Assembly (NCBI RefSeq): GCF_040643635.1
Contig: NZ_JBEYUS010000005.1
Span: 118,328 to 182,327, forward strand
Direction: 5' to 3'
Length of the DNA: 64,000 nt
Origin: Saccharopolyspora_C sp040643635
GTDB taxonomy: Bacteria > Actinomycetota > Actinomycetes > Mycobacteriales > Pseudonocardiaceae
In this document: positions 15,471 to 24,351 of the stretch, piece by piece
Position numbering within the stretch: the first letter of the stretch is position 1
Layout of the letters: the number at the start of each line of letters is the position of its first letter
Made by a program: the position numbers and the translations under genes
The notes under the pieces: generated by a model
Databases searched by the model: none
What the model saw: the letters and a program-made list of their open reading frames with translations, nothing else
What the model was told of the DNA's origin: nothing

Positions 15471-16792
15471 GCGAGGCTCCTCTGCGGGGCGGATTCCGGT
15501 GCGGTGCGGCGGATCAGCGCGGTCGTGCAGACCAGCGAGATCACCACGTAGGACAGGCCGAGCCCGACGACCGCCCAAATCGATCCGGTGCTCGTCAGCA
15601 GGAACTGCGCGAGCAGCGGCGCGGTGCCGGCGAACAGGGTGGTGCACAGCTGGTAGGCCAGCGAGCTGGCCGTGTAGCGCACGCCCACGGGGAAGACCTG
15701 GGACAGGATTCCCGCCAGCGCCGCGTAGAACAGCGCGTGCGGCACGGTCGCCACGGCCATCCCGATCGTCGCGGGCCAGAACTCGCCGGTGCGCACCAGC
15801 ACGAACATCAACGGCAGCAGCACCACTTCCGGCAGCAGCATCCACAGCACCGCGCGGCGCAGCGCGATCCGGCTCGCCAGCACCGCCCCGAACGGCTGCA
15901 CCAGCACCTGCACGACCAGCGCGAGGGTGATGGTGGTGAGGAACGCGTTGCGGTCGAACCCCAGCTCCGCGGTCGCCCAGGACAGGGCGAAGGTGGTCTT
16001 GACGTAGGTGATGGCGACCCCGGCCGCGCCCGCACCCACGCCGAGCGCGACGATCCCGCGGTGCTCGCGCAGCACTTCCAGCAGCGGGATCCGGTCGGTC
16101 CGCCGCTGCCGCAGCAGCGCCGCCATCTCCGGCGTCTCGTCCAGCCGCAGCCGGATGAACAACCCGACCAGCACCAGCACCACCGACAGCAGGAACGGCA
16201 CCCGCCAGCCCCAGTCGGTGAACGCGGGCTCGGAGAGCCGGGCGATGGCGAGGAAGGCGAGCGTGGCCAGCAGGTTCCCCACCGGCGAGCCCTGCTGCGC
16301 GAACGCCCCGTAGAGGATCTTTCGCCCGGGCGGGGCGTACTCGGTGGCGATGAGCACCGCGCCACCCCACTCGCCGCCGACGGCGACGCCCTGGACCATG
16401 CGCAGCACGATCAGCAGCACCGGCGCGGCGGGCCCGATCGCGGCGTAACCGGGGAGGAACCCGATCCCGGCGGTGGCCAGGCCCATCAGCAGCAGCGTCG
16501 TGATCAGCGCGCTCTTGCGGCCGCGGCGATCACCGAGGTGCCCGAAGAGCACGCCGCCGAGCGGGCGGGCGAGGAAGCCGACCCAGAACGTGCCGAACGC
16601 GGCGAGGGTGCCCAGTGCGGGGGACACGTCGGGGAAGAACACCTTCCCGAACACCAGCGCCGAGGCGGAGCCGTACACGTAGAAGTCGAACCACTCGACG
16701 GTGGTGCCGACGAACGCGGCGATCCCGGCGCGCCGCGCGTCGCGGGGTCCGCCGCGCTCCGGTGGAGCGCCGGGGGACGGGGCTGTCGTCAT
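15467..16792 (-). CDS. MHS family metabolite:H+ symporter
   Basis: A 441-aa, 12-helix MFS protein of the metabolite:H+ symporter group. Typical motifs are GTTVEWFDFYVYGSASALVF, FGHLGDRRGRK and QGVAVGGEWGGAVL. Members import carboxylic acids such as shikimate, ketoglutarate or proline betaine. ATG 16792 follows AGGGAG. As first gene of the operon it probably brings in the acid that the CoA-transferase and dehydrogenase then process. Confidence 0.9.
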   Translation of the reverse strand: MTTAPSPGAPPERGGPRDARRAGIAAFVGTTVEWFDFYVYGSASALVFGKVFFPDVSPALGTLAAFGTFWVGFLARPLGGVLFGHLGDRRGRKSALITTLLLMGLATAGIGFLPGYAAIGPAAPVLLIVLRMVQGVAVGGEWGGAVLIATEYAPPGRKILYGAFAQQGSPVGNLLATLAFLAIARLSEPAFTDWGWRVPFLLSVVLVLVGLFIRLRLDETPEMAALLRQRRTDRIPLLEVLREHRGIVALGVGAGAAGVAITYVKTTFALSWATAELGFDRNAFLTTITLALVVQVLVQPFGAVLASRIALRRAVLWMLLPEVVLLPLMFVLVRTGEFWPATIGMAVATVPHALFYAALAGILSQVFPVGVRYTASSLAYQLCTTLFAGTAPLLAQFLLTSTGSIWAVVGLGLSYVVISLVCTTALIRRTAPESAPQRSLA

Positions 16793-16919
16793 CGCGGACT
16801 CCCTTGTCGCGATCGAGCGGGATCGCCGTCCGGGGATGCGGGGCGGACCGCGGACGACGTGATCGCCAGCACACTGGCACGCCGCTCCGAGACCTGTCCA
16901 AGACGAGAATCGACGTGAT

Positions 16920-17825
16920 TCAGACCGGATCGGCATCGATCGGGGTCGGCAGCACTTCCTCGGCGACGCGCAGCACTTCCCGCAGCGCGGGGGAGGGGTC
17001 GTCCGGGCGCCAGGCGAGCGCGATCGGCAGCACCGGTGCGGGCCCGCTGATCGGGCGCAGCACCGCGTGGTCGGTGCGGATCCGCCGCGAGGAGTCCACC
17101 ATGATCGCCACCCCGACCTCGGCGCCCACCAGCGTCAGCACGGTGTAGGCGTCCGGAGCCTCCTGCACGATCCGCGGGGCGATCCCGGCGTCGCGGCAGG
17201 CCCGCAGCCCGGCCTCGCGGACCGCCGAGCCGGTGCCGTCGGGGAAGGTCACCAGCGGTTCGCCGGCGAGGTCGGCCAGCGCCACCTCGTCCCGGCCGGC
17301 CAGCGGGTGGGTGTCCGGCAGCGCCACCAGCAGCCGCTCGCGGCGCACCACCCGGGTCGCCACGCCCTGCTGCGCGGGCAGCGCGATGAACCCGAGGTCC
17401 AGCGTTCCGTCCACCACCTCGTCCAGCGCGCGCCCCGAGTAGGTCTGCCCCCGCAGGTCCAGGTCGACGCCGGGCAGGGCGGACCGCACCGCGCGGGTCA
17501 GGACGGGCAGGCTCGCGTTGCCGGTGGCGCCCGCGAACCCGACGCTCACCCGCCCCAGGTGCCCGCTGCGGGCGGCGGCCGCCGCGTGCCGGGCGCGGTC
17601 GGCGGCGGTGAGCGCGTGCCGCGCCGGTTCGAGGAACGCGGCCCCTTCCGGGGTGAGCGCGACCGCGCGGGTGCCGCGGTCGAACAGCTCGACGCCCAGA
17701 TCGCGCTCCAGCAACCGGATCTGCCTGCTCAGCGGCGACTGCGCCATGTGCAGCCGGACGGCCGCGCGGCCGAAGTGCAGTTCCTCGGCCACGGCCACGA
17801 AGGCCGCCAGGTGCCGCAGTTCCAT
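16920..17825 (-). CDS. LysR family transcriptional regulator
   Basis: A 301-aa protein with an N-terminal LysR helix-turn-helix (MELRHLAAFVAVAEELHFGRAA, then LHMAQSPLSRQIRLLE) and a periplasmic-binding-like effector domain. ATG 17825 is preferred over an upstream in-frame Met for its GAGGACGG site. It lies upstream of, and in the same direction as, the MHS/ACAD/CaiB operon, 127 bp away. A dyad GCCAG-CACA-CTGGC (16865-16878) lies in that gap and could be its site, so it is the likely activator. Confidence 0.88.
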   Translation of the reverse strand: MELRHLAAFVAVAEELHFGRAAVRLHMAQSPLSRQIRLLERDLGVELFDRGTRAVALTPEGAAFLEPARHALTAADRARHAAAAARSGHLGRVSVGFAGATGNASLPVLTRAVRSALPGVDLDLRGQTYSGRALDEVVDGTLDLGFIALPAQQGVATRVVRRERLLVALPDTHPLAGRDEVALADLAGEPLVTFPDGTGSAVREAGLRACRDAGIAPRIVQEAPDAYTVLTLVGAEVGVAIMVDSSRRIRTDHAVLRPISGPAPVLPIALAWRPDDPSPALREVLRVAEEVLPTPIDADPV

Positions 17826-18034
17826 GCTGGACCGTCCTCGGATCGGTGCCGGGTCCACCTCAGCTTGCGGTCCCGCCCCGCGATGTCAAGGCGGCGCTAT
17901 CAGTCCACTGTGGATCGAGTGGTGCGGGCGCGTCGGGCCGCGGAGATCCGGCGGTCGCCGCGAATCCGGGCTTGAGCATGCCGCAGGGGCACGGAGTGGG
18001 ATGGGCGACGTCCGCCCCCGAGAGGAGCTCACCC

Positions 18035-19255
18035 GTGTCCACCGCGACCGAACCGCACCCGCCCGCGCCACCGGCGCGACCCACCCCGCTCGCCGAGCGG
18101 GCGATCGCCCCGGACCTGGCCCGGGGCATGATGCTGCTGCTGATCGCCTTGGCGCACGTGCCGTGGTTCCTGTACACCGCAGGCACCGGTGCCGCGCTGC
18201 TGCACCCGGCCGGTGGCGGGCTCGCCGATCGGATCGTGCAGGCGGTCACGATCGTCGTGGTGGACGCGCGCACGCACACGATGTTCGCGTTCCTGTTCGC
18301 GTACGGGATCGGGCAGCTGCACGCGCGCCGGATCGCGGCGGGCGCGACTCCGCGCGCGGCGTGCAGGCTGCTGCGCACCCGGCACCTGTGGATGTTCGCC
18401 TTCGGGCTGGTGCACGCGGCACTGCTCTGGCAGGGCGACATCCTCGCCACCTACGGGTTGCTGGGGCTGGTGTTCGTGCCGCTGTTCCTCAACCGCGGGG
18501 ACCGCGCGCTGCAGGTCACGATCGGCGTGCTGCTCGCGCTCGCCGCGCTGGTCTGCGCGGGCGCGGCGCTGGCCGGGCCGGTGCCGAGCGCGGCCGGGCC
18601 GGACGCGCAGCGGCTCGCGATCGCGGAGACCGACTACCTCGCTTCGGTGGTGCTGCGGCTGGGGAACTGGCTGCCCGCGCTGCCTGCGGGGATCGTCACC
18701 CTGGCGCTGCCGGCGGCGTTCCTGCTGGGATTGCTGGCTTCTCGGCACCGGGTGCTGGAGGAGCCCGCGCGGCACCTGCGGTTGCTGCGCGGCACCGCGT
18801 TCGCCGGGATCGCGGTGGGCTGGGCGGCGGGTGTTCCGCTGGCGCTGCACCACGTCGGCGTGCTGGAGCTGCCGAACCTCGCGCTCGCCGGGGCGGTGCA
18901 CTTCTTCGCCGGGATCTTCGCGGGAGTCGGCTACGCGGCCCTGTTCGGTCTCGTCGCGCACCGGATGTCGCTGCGCGGCACCGACCCGGCGGTGCCGGTG
19001 CGGATGCTGCTCGCGCTGGGGCGGCGTTCGCTCAGCGGGTACCTGGCGCAGTCGGTGGTGTTCGTGCCGCTGCTCGCGGCGTGGGGTTTCGGGGTCGGCG
19101 CGCACCTGTCGAGCTGGTCGGCGGCGCTCGTGGGTCTCGGCACCTGGGTGCTGACCGCGGTGCTGGCGTTCGCGGCGGAGCGGGCGGGAGTCCGCGGCCC
19201 GGCGGAGGTCCTGCTGCGCGGGCTCACCTACCGGGCGCCGCGCCGCCGCGCCTGA
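18035..19255 (+). CDS. DUF418 family membrane protein
   Basis: A 406-aa polytopic membrane protein with about eight to ten helices. The N-terminal ERAIAPDLARGMMLLLIALAH and the FAFLFAYGIGQL segment are typical of DUF418/YeiB-like proteins. GTG 18035 was chosen because AGAGGAG lies just upstream; earlier in-frame Met codons have no such site. The function of the family is not known. It stands alone and divergent from the LysR gene. Confidence 0.82.
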   Translation: MSTATEPHPPAPPARPTPLAERAIAPDLARGMMLLLIALAHVPWFLYTAGTGAALLHPAGGGLADRIVQAVTIVVVDARTHTMFAFLFAYGIGQLHARRIAAGATPRAACRLLRTRHLWMFAFGLVHAALLWQGDILATYGLLGLVFVPLFLNRGDRALQVTIGVLLALAALVCAGAALAGPVPSAAGPDAQRLAIAETDYLASVVLRLGNWLPALPAGIVTLALPAAFLLGLLASRHRVLEEPARHLRLLRGTAFAGIAVGWAAGVPLALHHVGVLELPNLALAGAVHFFAGIFAGVGYAALFGLVAHRMSLRGTDPAVPVRMLLALGRRSLSGYLAQSVVFVPLLAAWGFGVGAHLSSWSAALVGLGTWVLTAVLAFAAERAGVRGPAEVLLRGLTYRAPRRRA

Positions 19256-19306
19256 TCGAGTCCCAAGTGGACCAGCGGCCCGATCCGGCGAGAACGGCCG
19301 CGGGGT

Positions 19307-19876
19307 TCAGGAGATGACGTTGCGGACGAAGGTGGTCGTCTCAGCGGCGTCGTTGACGTAGGAGTAGCGCTGCGCGCTGGAGTAGATCGCGTAGTCACCC
19401 ACCTCGATCACCGCCACCTGGTCCTCCCGCTCGATCCGCAGCCGTCCCGCCGTCACGAAGACCATCTCGTGCCATCCGGCGGGGTCGGGCTCGGCGTCGT
19501 AGCGGTCCCCGGCGGCGAGGCTCCAGGTCCACAGCTGCGCCTCGTCGCGGGCGGGCGCACTGCCGAGGAGCACCGCGCGGCTGTCGGGGTGGGCGCCGCG
19601 CCAGGCGGTGGCGTCGATCCGATCGGGCGGGGCGGACGGCGGGCTCACCAGTTCGACGAGGTTCGTCCCGAGGGCGTGGGCGAGCTTGTCGAGCCCGGAG
19701 AGGCTGATGTTGGCCTCGCCCGCCTCCAGGTTGATGATCGTGCGCCTGCTCAGCCCGGCGTCGGCGGCGAGTTCGGACTGGCTGCGGCCGGTGGCGTGGC
19801 GCAGGCGGCGCAGATTGTCCGCGACGTGCACCAGGACGTCCGAGCTCGGCTCTTGCACGTGCAGGATTCTACACAT
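19307..19876 (-). CDS. XRE regulator with cupin sensor domain
   Basis: A 189-aa protein. Residues about 19-70 are an XRE helix-turn-helix (RSQSELAADAGLSRRTIINLEAG). The C-terminal half is a cupin (GWHEMVFVTAGRLRIEREDQ), the usual small-molecule sensor of this group. ATG 19876 has no ribosome-binding site and the mRNA may be leaderless; GTG 19858 is an alternative. Only 37 bases separate it from the divergent EamA exporter, which it probably represses. Confidence 0.85.
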   Translation of the reverse strand: MCRILHVQEPSSDVLVHVADNLRRLRHATGRSQSELAADAGLSRRTIINLEAGEANISLSGLDKLAHALGTNLVELVSPPSAPPDRIDATAWRGAHPDSRAVLLGSAPARDEAQLWTWSLAAGDRYDAEPDPAGWHEMVFVTAGRLRIEREDQVAVIEVGDYAIYSSAQRYSYVNDAAETTTFVRNVIS

Positions 19877-19898
19877 AGCGTGGTGCAATATGTTGCAC
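19854..19898. promoter_or_regulatory. operator candidates over overlapping divergent starts
   Basis: Two dyads sharing the core TGCA occur here. TGCACGTGCA (19854-19863) is perfect and lies inside the XRE-cupin coding start. GTGCAA-TATG-TTGCAC (19883-19898) lies between the two start codons. Any promoters for the two genes must overlap, so one bound regulator could block both. Confidence 0.6.
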
Positions 19899-19913
19899 AT
19901 TCGAGGTCGGGCG

Positions 19914-20810
19914 GTGAACCGGCACGAGCTGGCGCTGGTGGGCATCACCGTGATCTGGGGCGGGACGTTCCTGGTCATCCACACCGCCATGCGCCACTGC
20001 GGCCCGCTGTTCTTCGTCGGCGTGCGGTTCCTGGCCGCGGGCGCGATCAGCCTCGTGGTGTTCCGCCGGGCGCTGCGCGGGATCGGGCTGCGCGACCTTG
20101 GGGCGGGCGCCGCGATCGGCGTCGCGATCTTCCTCGGCTACGGGTTGCAGACCTGGGGGTTGCAGACCATCAGCAGCAGTTCCTCCGCGTTCATCACCGC
20201 GCTGTACGTGCCGATGGTGCCGCTGTTGCAGTGGGCGGTGTTCCGCAAGGCGCCGCCGATGATGGCGCTGATCGGCGCCGCGCTCGCCTTCGCCGGGCTG
20301 GTGCTGCTGGCCGGGCCGGGCGCGGCCGGGATCTCGATGAGCAGCGGGGAGCTCGCCACGCTCGTCGGCGCGCTGGCCATCGCCGCGGAGATCGTGCTGA
20401 TCGGGTTGTTCGCCGGGAAGGTCGACCTCGGCAAGGTCACCGTGGTGCAGCTGCTGGTCAGCGGCGCGCTGTCACTGGCGATGATGCCCGTCGCCGGTGA
20501 GGCGCTGCCCGCGTTCTCCTGGGTGTGGCTGGTGGCGGCCCTCGGCCTCGGCGCGGCGAGCTGCCTGATCCAGATCGCGATGAACTGGGCGCAGCGCGAG
20601 GTCTCGCCGACGCGCGCCACCATCATCTACGCGGGCGAACCGGTGTGGGGCGGCGTTTTCGGCCGCCTGGCGGGGGATCGGCTGCCGGGGCTCGCGCTTG
20701 CCGGGGCGGCGCTGATCATCATCGGCACCCTGATCAGCGAGCTCAAACCCCGTGCGAAGTCCGAAGTGGACACCCCGGCCGCCGAACTGTCCGAGTCCAC
20801 CGCCCGCTGA
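19914..20810 (+). CDS. EamA/DMT family transporter
   Basis: A 298-aa protein with ten predicted helices in two EamA repeats. The first starts ELALVGITVIWGGTFLVIHTAM and the second covers GELATLVGALAIAAEIVLIG onward, with the conserved ATIIYAGEPVWGGVFG near the end. GTG 19914 follows GAGG; the ATG at 19890 is possible but lacks a site. These are drug/metabolite exporters, often for amino acids. Control by the divergent XRE-cupin protein fits export of the sensed compound. Confidence 0.88.
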   Translation: MNRHELALVGITVIWGGTFLVIHTAMRHCGPLFFVGVRFLAAGAISLVVFRRALRGIGLRDLGAGAAIGVAIFLGYGLQTWGLQTISSSSSAFITALYVPMVPLLQWAVFRKAPPMMALIGAALAFAGLVLLAGPGAAGISMSSGELATLVGALAIAAEIVLIGLFAGKVDLGKVTVVQLLVSGALSLAMMPVAGEALPAFSWVWLVAALGLGAASCLIQIAMNWAQREVSPTRATIIYAGEPVWGGVFGRLAGDRLPGLALAGAALIIIGTLISELKPRAKSEVDTPAAELSESTAR

Positions 20811-20951
20811 TCCGCTGGTCCCGCCGGGGGAGCCGGTCGGTCCGCCAGGTCGACGGCTGCGATCTCGGCGCTGTCCCGGGTGATCCTCGATGATCCTGCC
20901 GAGCACGCCGGCCGACCGGCCTGGTTGCCGCGGCCCGCGGAGGTGGACGTG

Positions 20952-20992
20952 CCGGAACTCGCCGCCCTGCTGCGCGGATCGGCGAGTTCCGG
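20952..20992. terminator. 13-bp stem between convergent EamA and SDR genes
   Basis: CCGGAACTCGCCG pairs perfectly with CGGCGAGTTCCGG across a 15-nt loop. It sits six bases after the SDR stop on the minus strand and can also stop EamA transcription from the other side. Confidence 0.7.
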
Positions 20993-20997
20993 GGGTG

Positions 20998-21786
20998 TCA
21001 CGCGGCCTTGAGGGTGCCGCCGTCGACGGTCCAGTTCTCGCCGATCGCGCTCGGCATGGTCGGGGAGGCCAGCAGCACGACCGCGCGGGCGATCTCGGCC
21101 GGGTCGATCAGCTGCTCGGTGAGCAGCCCCGTCTGCTTCGGCAGCTGCCGCAGCAGTTCCTCGTGCTCGACGCCCAAGGTCGCGGCCAGCCGGGCGCCAT
21201 AGCCGTCCTGCCCGGTCAGCAGGTCGGTGCGGGTTCCGGACGGGGTGACCACGTTGATCCGGACACCGGACCCGGCGACCTTCTCGGCGAGGCCGCGGGA
21301 GAAGGCGTTCAGCCCGGCCTTGGCCACCGAGTACGGCAGCGGCGAGGTGTGCGCCAGCCGCGCGCTGACCGAGCTGATGTTGACCACCGCGCCGCGGGCC
21401 TCGACGAGCGCGGGCAGCGCGGCGCGGGTGGCGCGGACGGCGGCGTGCAGGTTCAGCTCGGCGGTGGCGGCCCAGACCTCGTCGTCGCCGCCGAACGGGT
21501 CGCGGAGCGCCTCGTCGGGGGCGTTCCCGCCGCCCGCGTTGTTCACCAGCACGTCGAGCCGCGGATCGGCGGCGAGGGCGGTCTCGACCAGCCGCCGCGG
21601 GCCGTCCGGGGTGGCGAGGTCGGCGGGCACGAAGGTCGCGCCGGTGGCCTCCAGCTCGGGCGTGTTCCGCCGCGCCGAGGCGACGACCTCGGCTCCCTCG
21701 GCGCGGAAGGCGCGGGTGATCGCCAGGCCGATGCCCTTGCTGGCGCCGGTCACGAGCACGCGGGCGCCGGTCAGCTGCAGATCCAT
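20998..21786 (-). CDS. short-chain dehydrogenase/reductase
   Basis: A 262-aa classical SDR. TGASKGIG (about 14-21) binds NAD(P). NNAGGG, the catalytic Ser in VVNISSVSA and PYSVAKAGL (Tyr and Lys) complete the active site, and the C-terminal ENWTVDGGTLK is the usual end. AAGGAG precedes the ATG. The gene is divergent from a TetR gene with a palindrome between them. The substrate is unknown. Confidence 0.9.
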   Translation of the reverse strand: MDLQLTGARVLVTGASKGIGLAITRAFRAEGAEVVASARRNTPELEATGATFVPADLATPDGPRRLVETALAADPRLDVLVNNAGGGNAPDEALRDPFGGDDEVWAATAELNLHAAVRATRAALPALVEARGAVVNISSVSARLAHTSPLPYSVAKAGLNAFSRGLAEKVAGSGVRINVVTPSGTRTDLLTGQDGYGARLAATLGVEHEELLRQLPKQTGLLTEQLIDPAEIARAVVLLASPTMPSAIGENWTVDGGTLKAA

Positions 21787-21830
21787 CTTCGGTTCTCCTT
21801 CGCCGAGAGCGAGACAACTGGAACTACGCA

Positions 21831-21844
21831 CGCTCAGCTGAGTG
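21831..21844. promoter_or_regulatory. TetR operator candidate
   Basis: CGCTCAGCTGAGTG contains the perfect 10-bp palindrome CTCAGCTGAG, extended with one mismatch. It lies midway between the divergent SDR and TetR starts, so it is the likely binding site for that TetR. Confidence 0.5.
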
Positions 21845-21909
21845 AATAACTGCAACATACATGAATCATTTAGGGCTGGGTAGGGTGAGCTGCGGACCAC
21901 GGAGGGGAC

Positions 21910-22518
21910 ATGGACGAGACCAACCGGCCACGGCGGGTGCGGGCGGACGCCGAGCGCAGCACGGCGCGGATCATGGATGCCGCGACGACCGTGCTCGCGG
22001 CGGACCCGAGCGCGTCGCTGGAGCGGATCGCCGACGCGGCCGGGCTCGCGCGCGCCACCGTGCACCGCCGGTTCTCCTCCCGGCAGGCGCTGCTGGACGC
22101 GCTCGTCGCACAGCTCAACGAGCGCTACCTGAAGGGCCTCGCGGAAGCGCGGGTGCAGACCGCGCCGCCGCTGGTCGCGCTGCACCGGCTGACCGAGCTG
22201 ATCTTCGAGCTCAAGGTCGGGCACCGCTTCGCGATGGAACTGGCCGCGGACCCGGAGGGCCGGGAACCGCTGCTCGAACCCGAGGTGGTCGACGGGCTCG
22301 ACGCGCTGTTCACCCGGCTCCACGAGTCCGGGGAGATCGCCGCGGCGGACCCGGCCTGGTGCCGCCGCCTCTACCTGGTGCTGCTGCACGAGGTGCACCA
22401 GCTGCCCGCGGCCGCGCCGGAACTCGCCGCCGAAGCCGCGGAGGGCGTCGCCGCCCGCGTCGACCTGCTGGTCCGCACCCTGCTCGGCGCGCTCGGCGGG
22501 ACTCCCGCGCGCCGCTGA
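21910..22518 (+). CDS. TetR family transcriptional regulator
   Basis: A 202-aa protein with a TetR helix-turn-helix at about 17-65 (LERIADAAGLARATVHRRFSSRQALLDALV). GGAGGGG precedes the ATG. It is divergent from the SDR and probably represses it. The ligand domain gives no clear clue. Confidence 0.87.
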   Translation: MDETNRPRRVRADAERSTARIMDAATTVLAADPSASLERIADAAGLARATVHRRFSSRQALLDALVAQLNERYLKGLAEARVQTAPPLVALHRLTELIFELKVGHRFAMELAADPEGREPLLEPEVVDGLDALFTRLHESGEIAAADPAWCRRLYLVLLHEVHQLPAAAPELAAEAAEGVAARVDLLVRTLLGALGGTPARR

Positions 22519-22541
22519 CCGGCGACCTCCCGGCCGGCCCG

Positions 22542-23423
22542 TCAGGGCCGCACGTTCTCCAGGTCGGCGAGGAGGCTCGGGTGCGTCGGCCGCCAGCCGA
22601 GCGCTTCGCGGGTGCGCGTGCTGGAGGCGGGCTGGTCCGCCGCGAAGATCGGGCCGAACGGGCCGAAGGTCTCCGCGGGCACCTGCGCCACGGGCAGGCC
22701 CAGCCTGCGGCCGATGACCGCGGCGATGTCGCGCACCGCGTCGCCCTCGTCGGCCACCGCGTGCCACGCCGTTCCGCCCGGTGCCGATTCGAGGGCCAGC
22801 CGGAACAGCGCCGCCGCGTCGCGGGCGTGCACGGCGGGCCAGCGCTGGTCGCCGCTGCCGGGGAACCCGGCCACGCCGGTGCGGCGCGCGTTCTCGACGA
22901 GGAGGCCGGCGAAGCCGCCCTCGCCGCGGTGGTGCACGGTGCGCGGCAGCCGGACGGCCGTGGCCCGCACCTCGCGTTCGGCGAGCGCGAGCAGCGCGTG
23001 GACCGAGCGGCTCCGGGCCGCGACGGGTCCCTCCAGGAGCAGCGGATCGTCCTCGGTGGCGGCGCGACCGGTGGCCGCCGGGGTACCGGACGCCGCGACG
23101 ATCGGGCGGCCGCTGCCGACCAGCGCTTCGCCCAGGGTCGCCATGGCCGCGGCCTCCTCGGCGATGGACGCGGCCAGCGCCTCGGGGCTGCCGTAGTCGC
23201 GGCCGAAGGCCAGGCTGATCACGCCGTCGGCCCGCTCGGCGCCGGTGCGCAGCACGTCGAGATCGGCGAGTTCGCCGCGCAGCGCCTCGGCGCCGAGTTC
23301 CGCCACGGCCGCCGCGGAGCGGTCCGAGCGGGCCAGGGCGAGCACGGTGTGGCCGTGCTCGCGCAGTTCGGTGATGACGGTGGAGCCGATGACGCCGGTG
23401 CCGCCGGTGATGAACACGTGCAT
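22542..23423 (-). CDS. NAD-dependent epimerase/reductase-like protein
   Basis: A 293-aa atypical extended SDR with the nucleotide motif GGTGVIGS at residues 7-14 and a C-terminal domain with EALGWRPTHPSLLADL, as in many sugar-epimerase-like reductases. The catalytic Tyr-Lys pair is not obvious, so it may be a reductase with another mechanism. It is divergent from the TetR gene at 23506 with two strong operators between, and convergent with the previous TetR gene, 23 bp away. Confidence 0.82.
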   Translation of the reverse strand: MHVFITGGTGVIGSTVITELREHGHTVLALARSDRSAAAVAELGAEALRGELADLDVLRTGAERADGVISLAFGRDYGSPEALAASIAEEAAAMATLGEALVGSGRPIVAASGTPAATGRAATEDDPLLLEGPVAARSRSVHALLALAEREVRATAVRLPRTVHHRGEGGFAGLLVENARRTGVAGFPGSGDQRWPAVHARDAAALFRLALESAPGGTAWHAVADEGDAVRDIAAVIGRRLGLPVAQVPAETFGPFGPIFAADQPASSTRTREALGWRPTHPSLLADLENVRP

Positions 23424-23436
23424 GGGTGCTCCCGAA

Positions 23437-23493
23437 GTGATGGGACTGATGTCGCATCACTGTACGCGAGTGATGGGACAGGTGTCGCATCGC
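23437..23493. promoter_or_regulatory. tandem 24-bp TetR operators
   Basis: Two copies of a 24-bp dyad, arms GTGATGGGAC and GTCGCATCAC, lie at 23437-23460 and 23470-23493. The second copy ends CGC. Centres are exactly 33 bp apart, about three helical turns, so two dimers would bind on one face. They cover the whole divergent promoter of the NmrA-like and TetR genes. Confidence 0.82.
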
Positions 23494-23505
23494 TAGGGTG
23501 TGCGC

Positions 23506-24084
23506 ATGGCTCGATGGGAACCGGGAGCGCGGGAACGACTGGTCATCGCCGCCGTCGACCTGTTCACCGAACAGGGCTACGACGCCACCAAGGTCGCCGA
23601 GATCGCCGAACGCGCCGGCGTCACCCGCAGCACCTTCTTCCGGCACTTCGCCGACAAGCGGGAAGTGCTCGTCGCGGGCCAGGAGGCGCTGAGCGGTCTG
23701 CTCGCCGAAGGGATCGCGGCCGCACCCGACGGCGCGAGCCCGGTCGAGGCGGTGTCCGCGGGCCTCGAACGCGCCTCGAACGCGATGGGCCCGGTGAACC
23801 GCGAACTGGCACCGCGTATCCAGGCCGCGGTGGCGGCCAGCGCGGAGCTGCAGGAACGGGACGCGCTCAAGAGCGTCGGCCTCGCCGCCGCCATGACCAC
23901 CGCGCTCCTCGACCGCGGCGTCCCCGACCCGGCCGCGCACCTCGCGGCCGAGCTGGGGCTGCTCGCGTTCAAGAGCGGCTTCGCCCGCTGGTCCGCGGCC
24001 AACCGCGACGACCCGACGGAACTGGCGCAGCACGCGCAGGTCGCGCTGGAGGAGTTGCGCGCGGCCGCGGCCGCGCTGGGGTGA
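23506..24084 (+). CDS. TetR family transcriptional regulator
   Basis: A 192-aa protein with a clear TetR helix-turn-helix at about 9-55 (VAEIAERAGVTRSTFFRHFADKREVLVAG). The ATG at 23506 lies 12 bases past the second operator copy, so autoregulation is likely. It probably also represses the divergent reductase. Confidence 0.88.
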   Translation: MARWEPGARERLVIAAVDLFTEQGYDATKVAEIAERAGVTRSTFFRHFADKREVLVAGQEALSGLLAEGIAAAPDGASPVEAVSAGLERASNAMGPVNRELAPRIQAAVAASAELQERDALKSVGLAAAMTTALLDRGVPDPAAHLAAELGLLAFKSGFARWSAANRDDPTELAQHAQVALEELRAAAAALG

Positions 24085-24096
24085 GCTCCGCGGCCG

Positions 24097-24351
24097 TCAG
24101 CCGCCGACCTCGTCGCCGAAGCGGAGCAGGGAGCGGAAGAAGTCGATCGGCGCGTTCAGCACCGACCGGGCCCCATCGCCGAGCGCTCCCCACCAGTGGT
24201 TCACCCCGCCCGCCGCGCCGCTCGGATCCTTGGCGATCACCGCCAGCAGCACGATCAATCCCAGCAGCACCAGCACGATCAGCAGGGTGATCAGGCATCC
24301 GGTGTTGCGGAGGCGCTTGCGCCAGGACTTGCGCTCGGAACGTTCGGACAT
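24097..24351 (-). CDS. small single-pass membrane protein
   Basis: An 84-aa protein. A basic N-terminus (MSERSERKSWRKRLR) is followed by one hydrophobic helix at about 17-41 (GCLITLLIVLVLLGLIVLLAVIA). The positive-inside rule puts the C-terminal 40 residues outside. That tail is amphipathic (WWGALGDGARSVLNAP, FFRSLLRFGD). AAGGTGG lies upstream. I recognise no family, and the neighbours do not suggest a partner. Confidence 0.7.
   Translation of the reverse strand: MSERSERKSWRKRLRNTGCLITLLIVLVLLGLIVLLAVIAKDPSGAAGGVNHWWGALGDGARSVLNAPIDFFRSLLRFGDEVGG

Noticed and set aside
20998..24033. Very long minus-strand open frame of about 1000 codons, and similar ones at 30972-34208 and 38997-42089
   Set aside because: These are antisense shadows of high-GC genes. 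They cross well-supported genes and show no family motif or proper codon bias.
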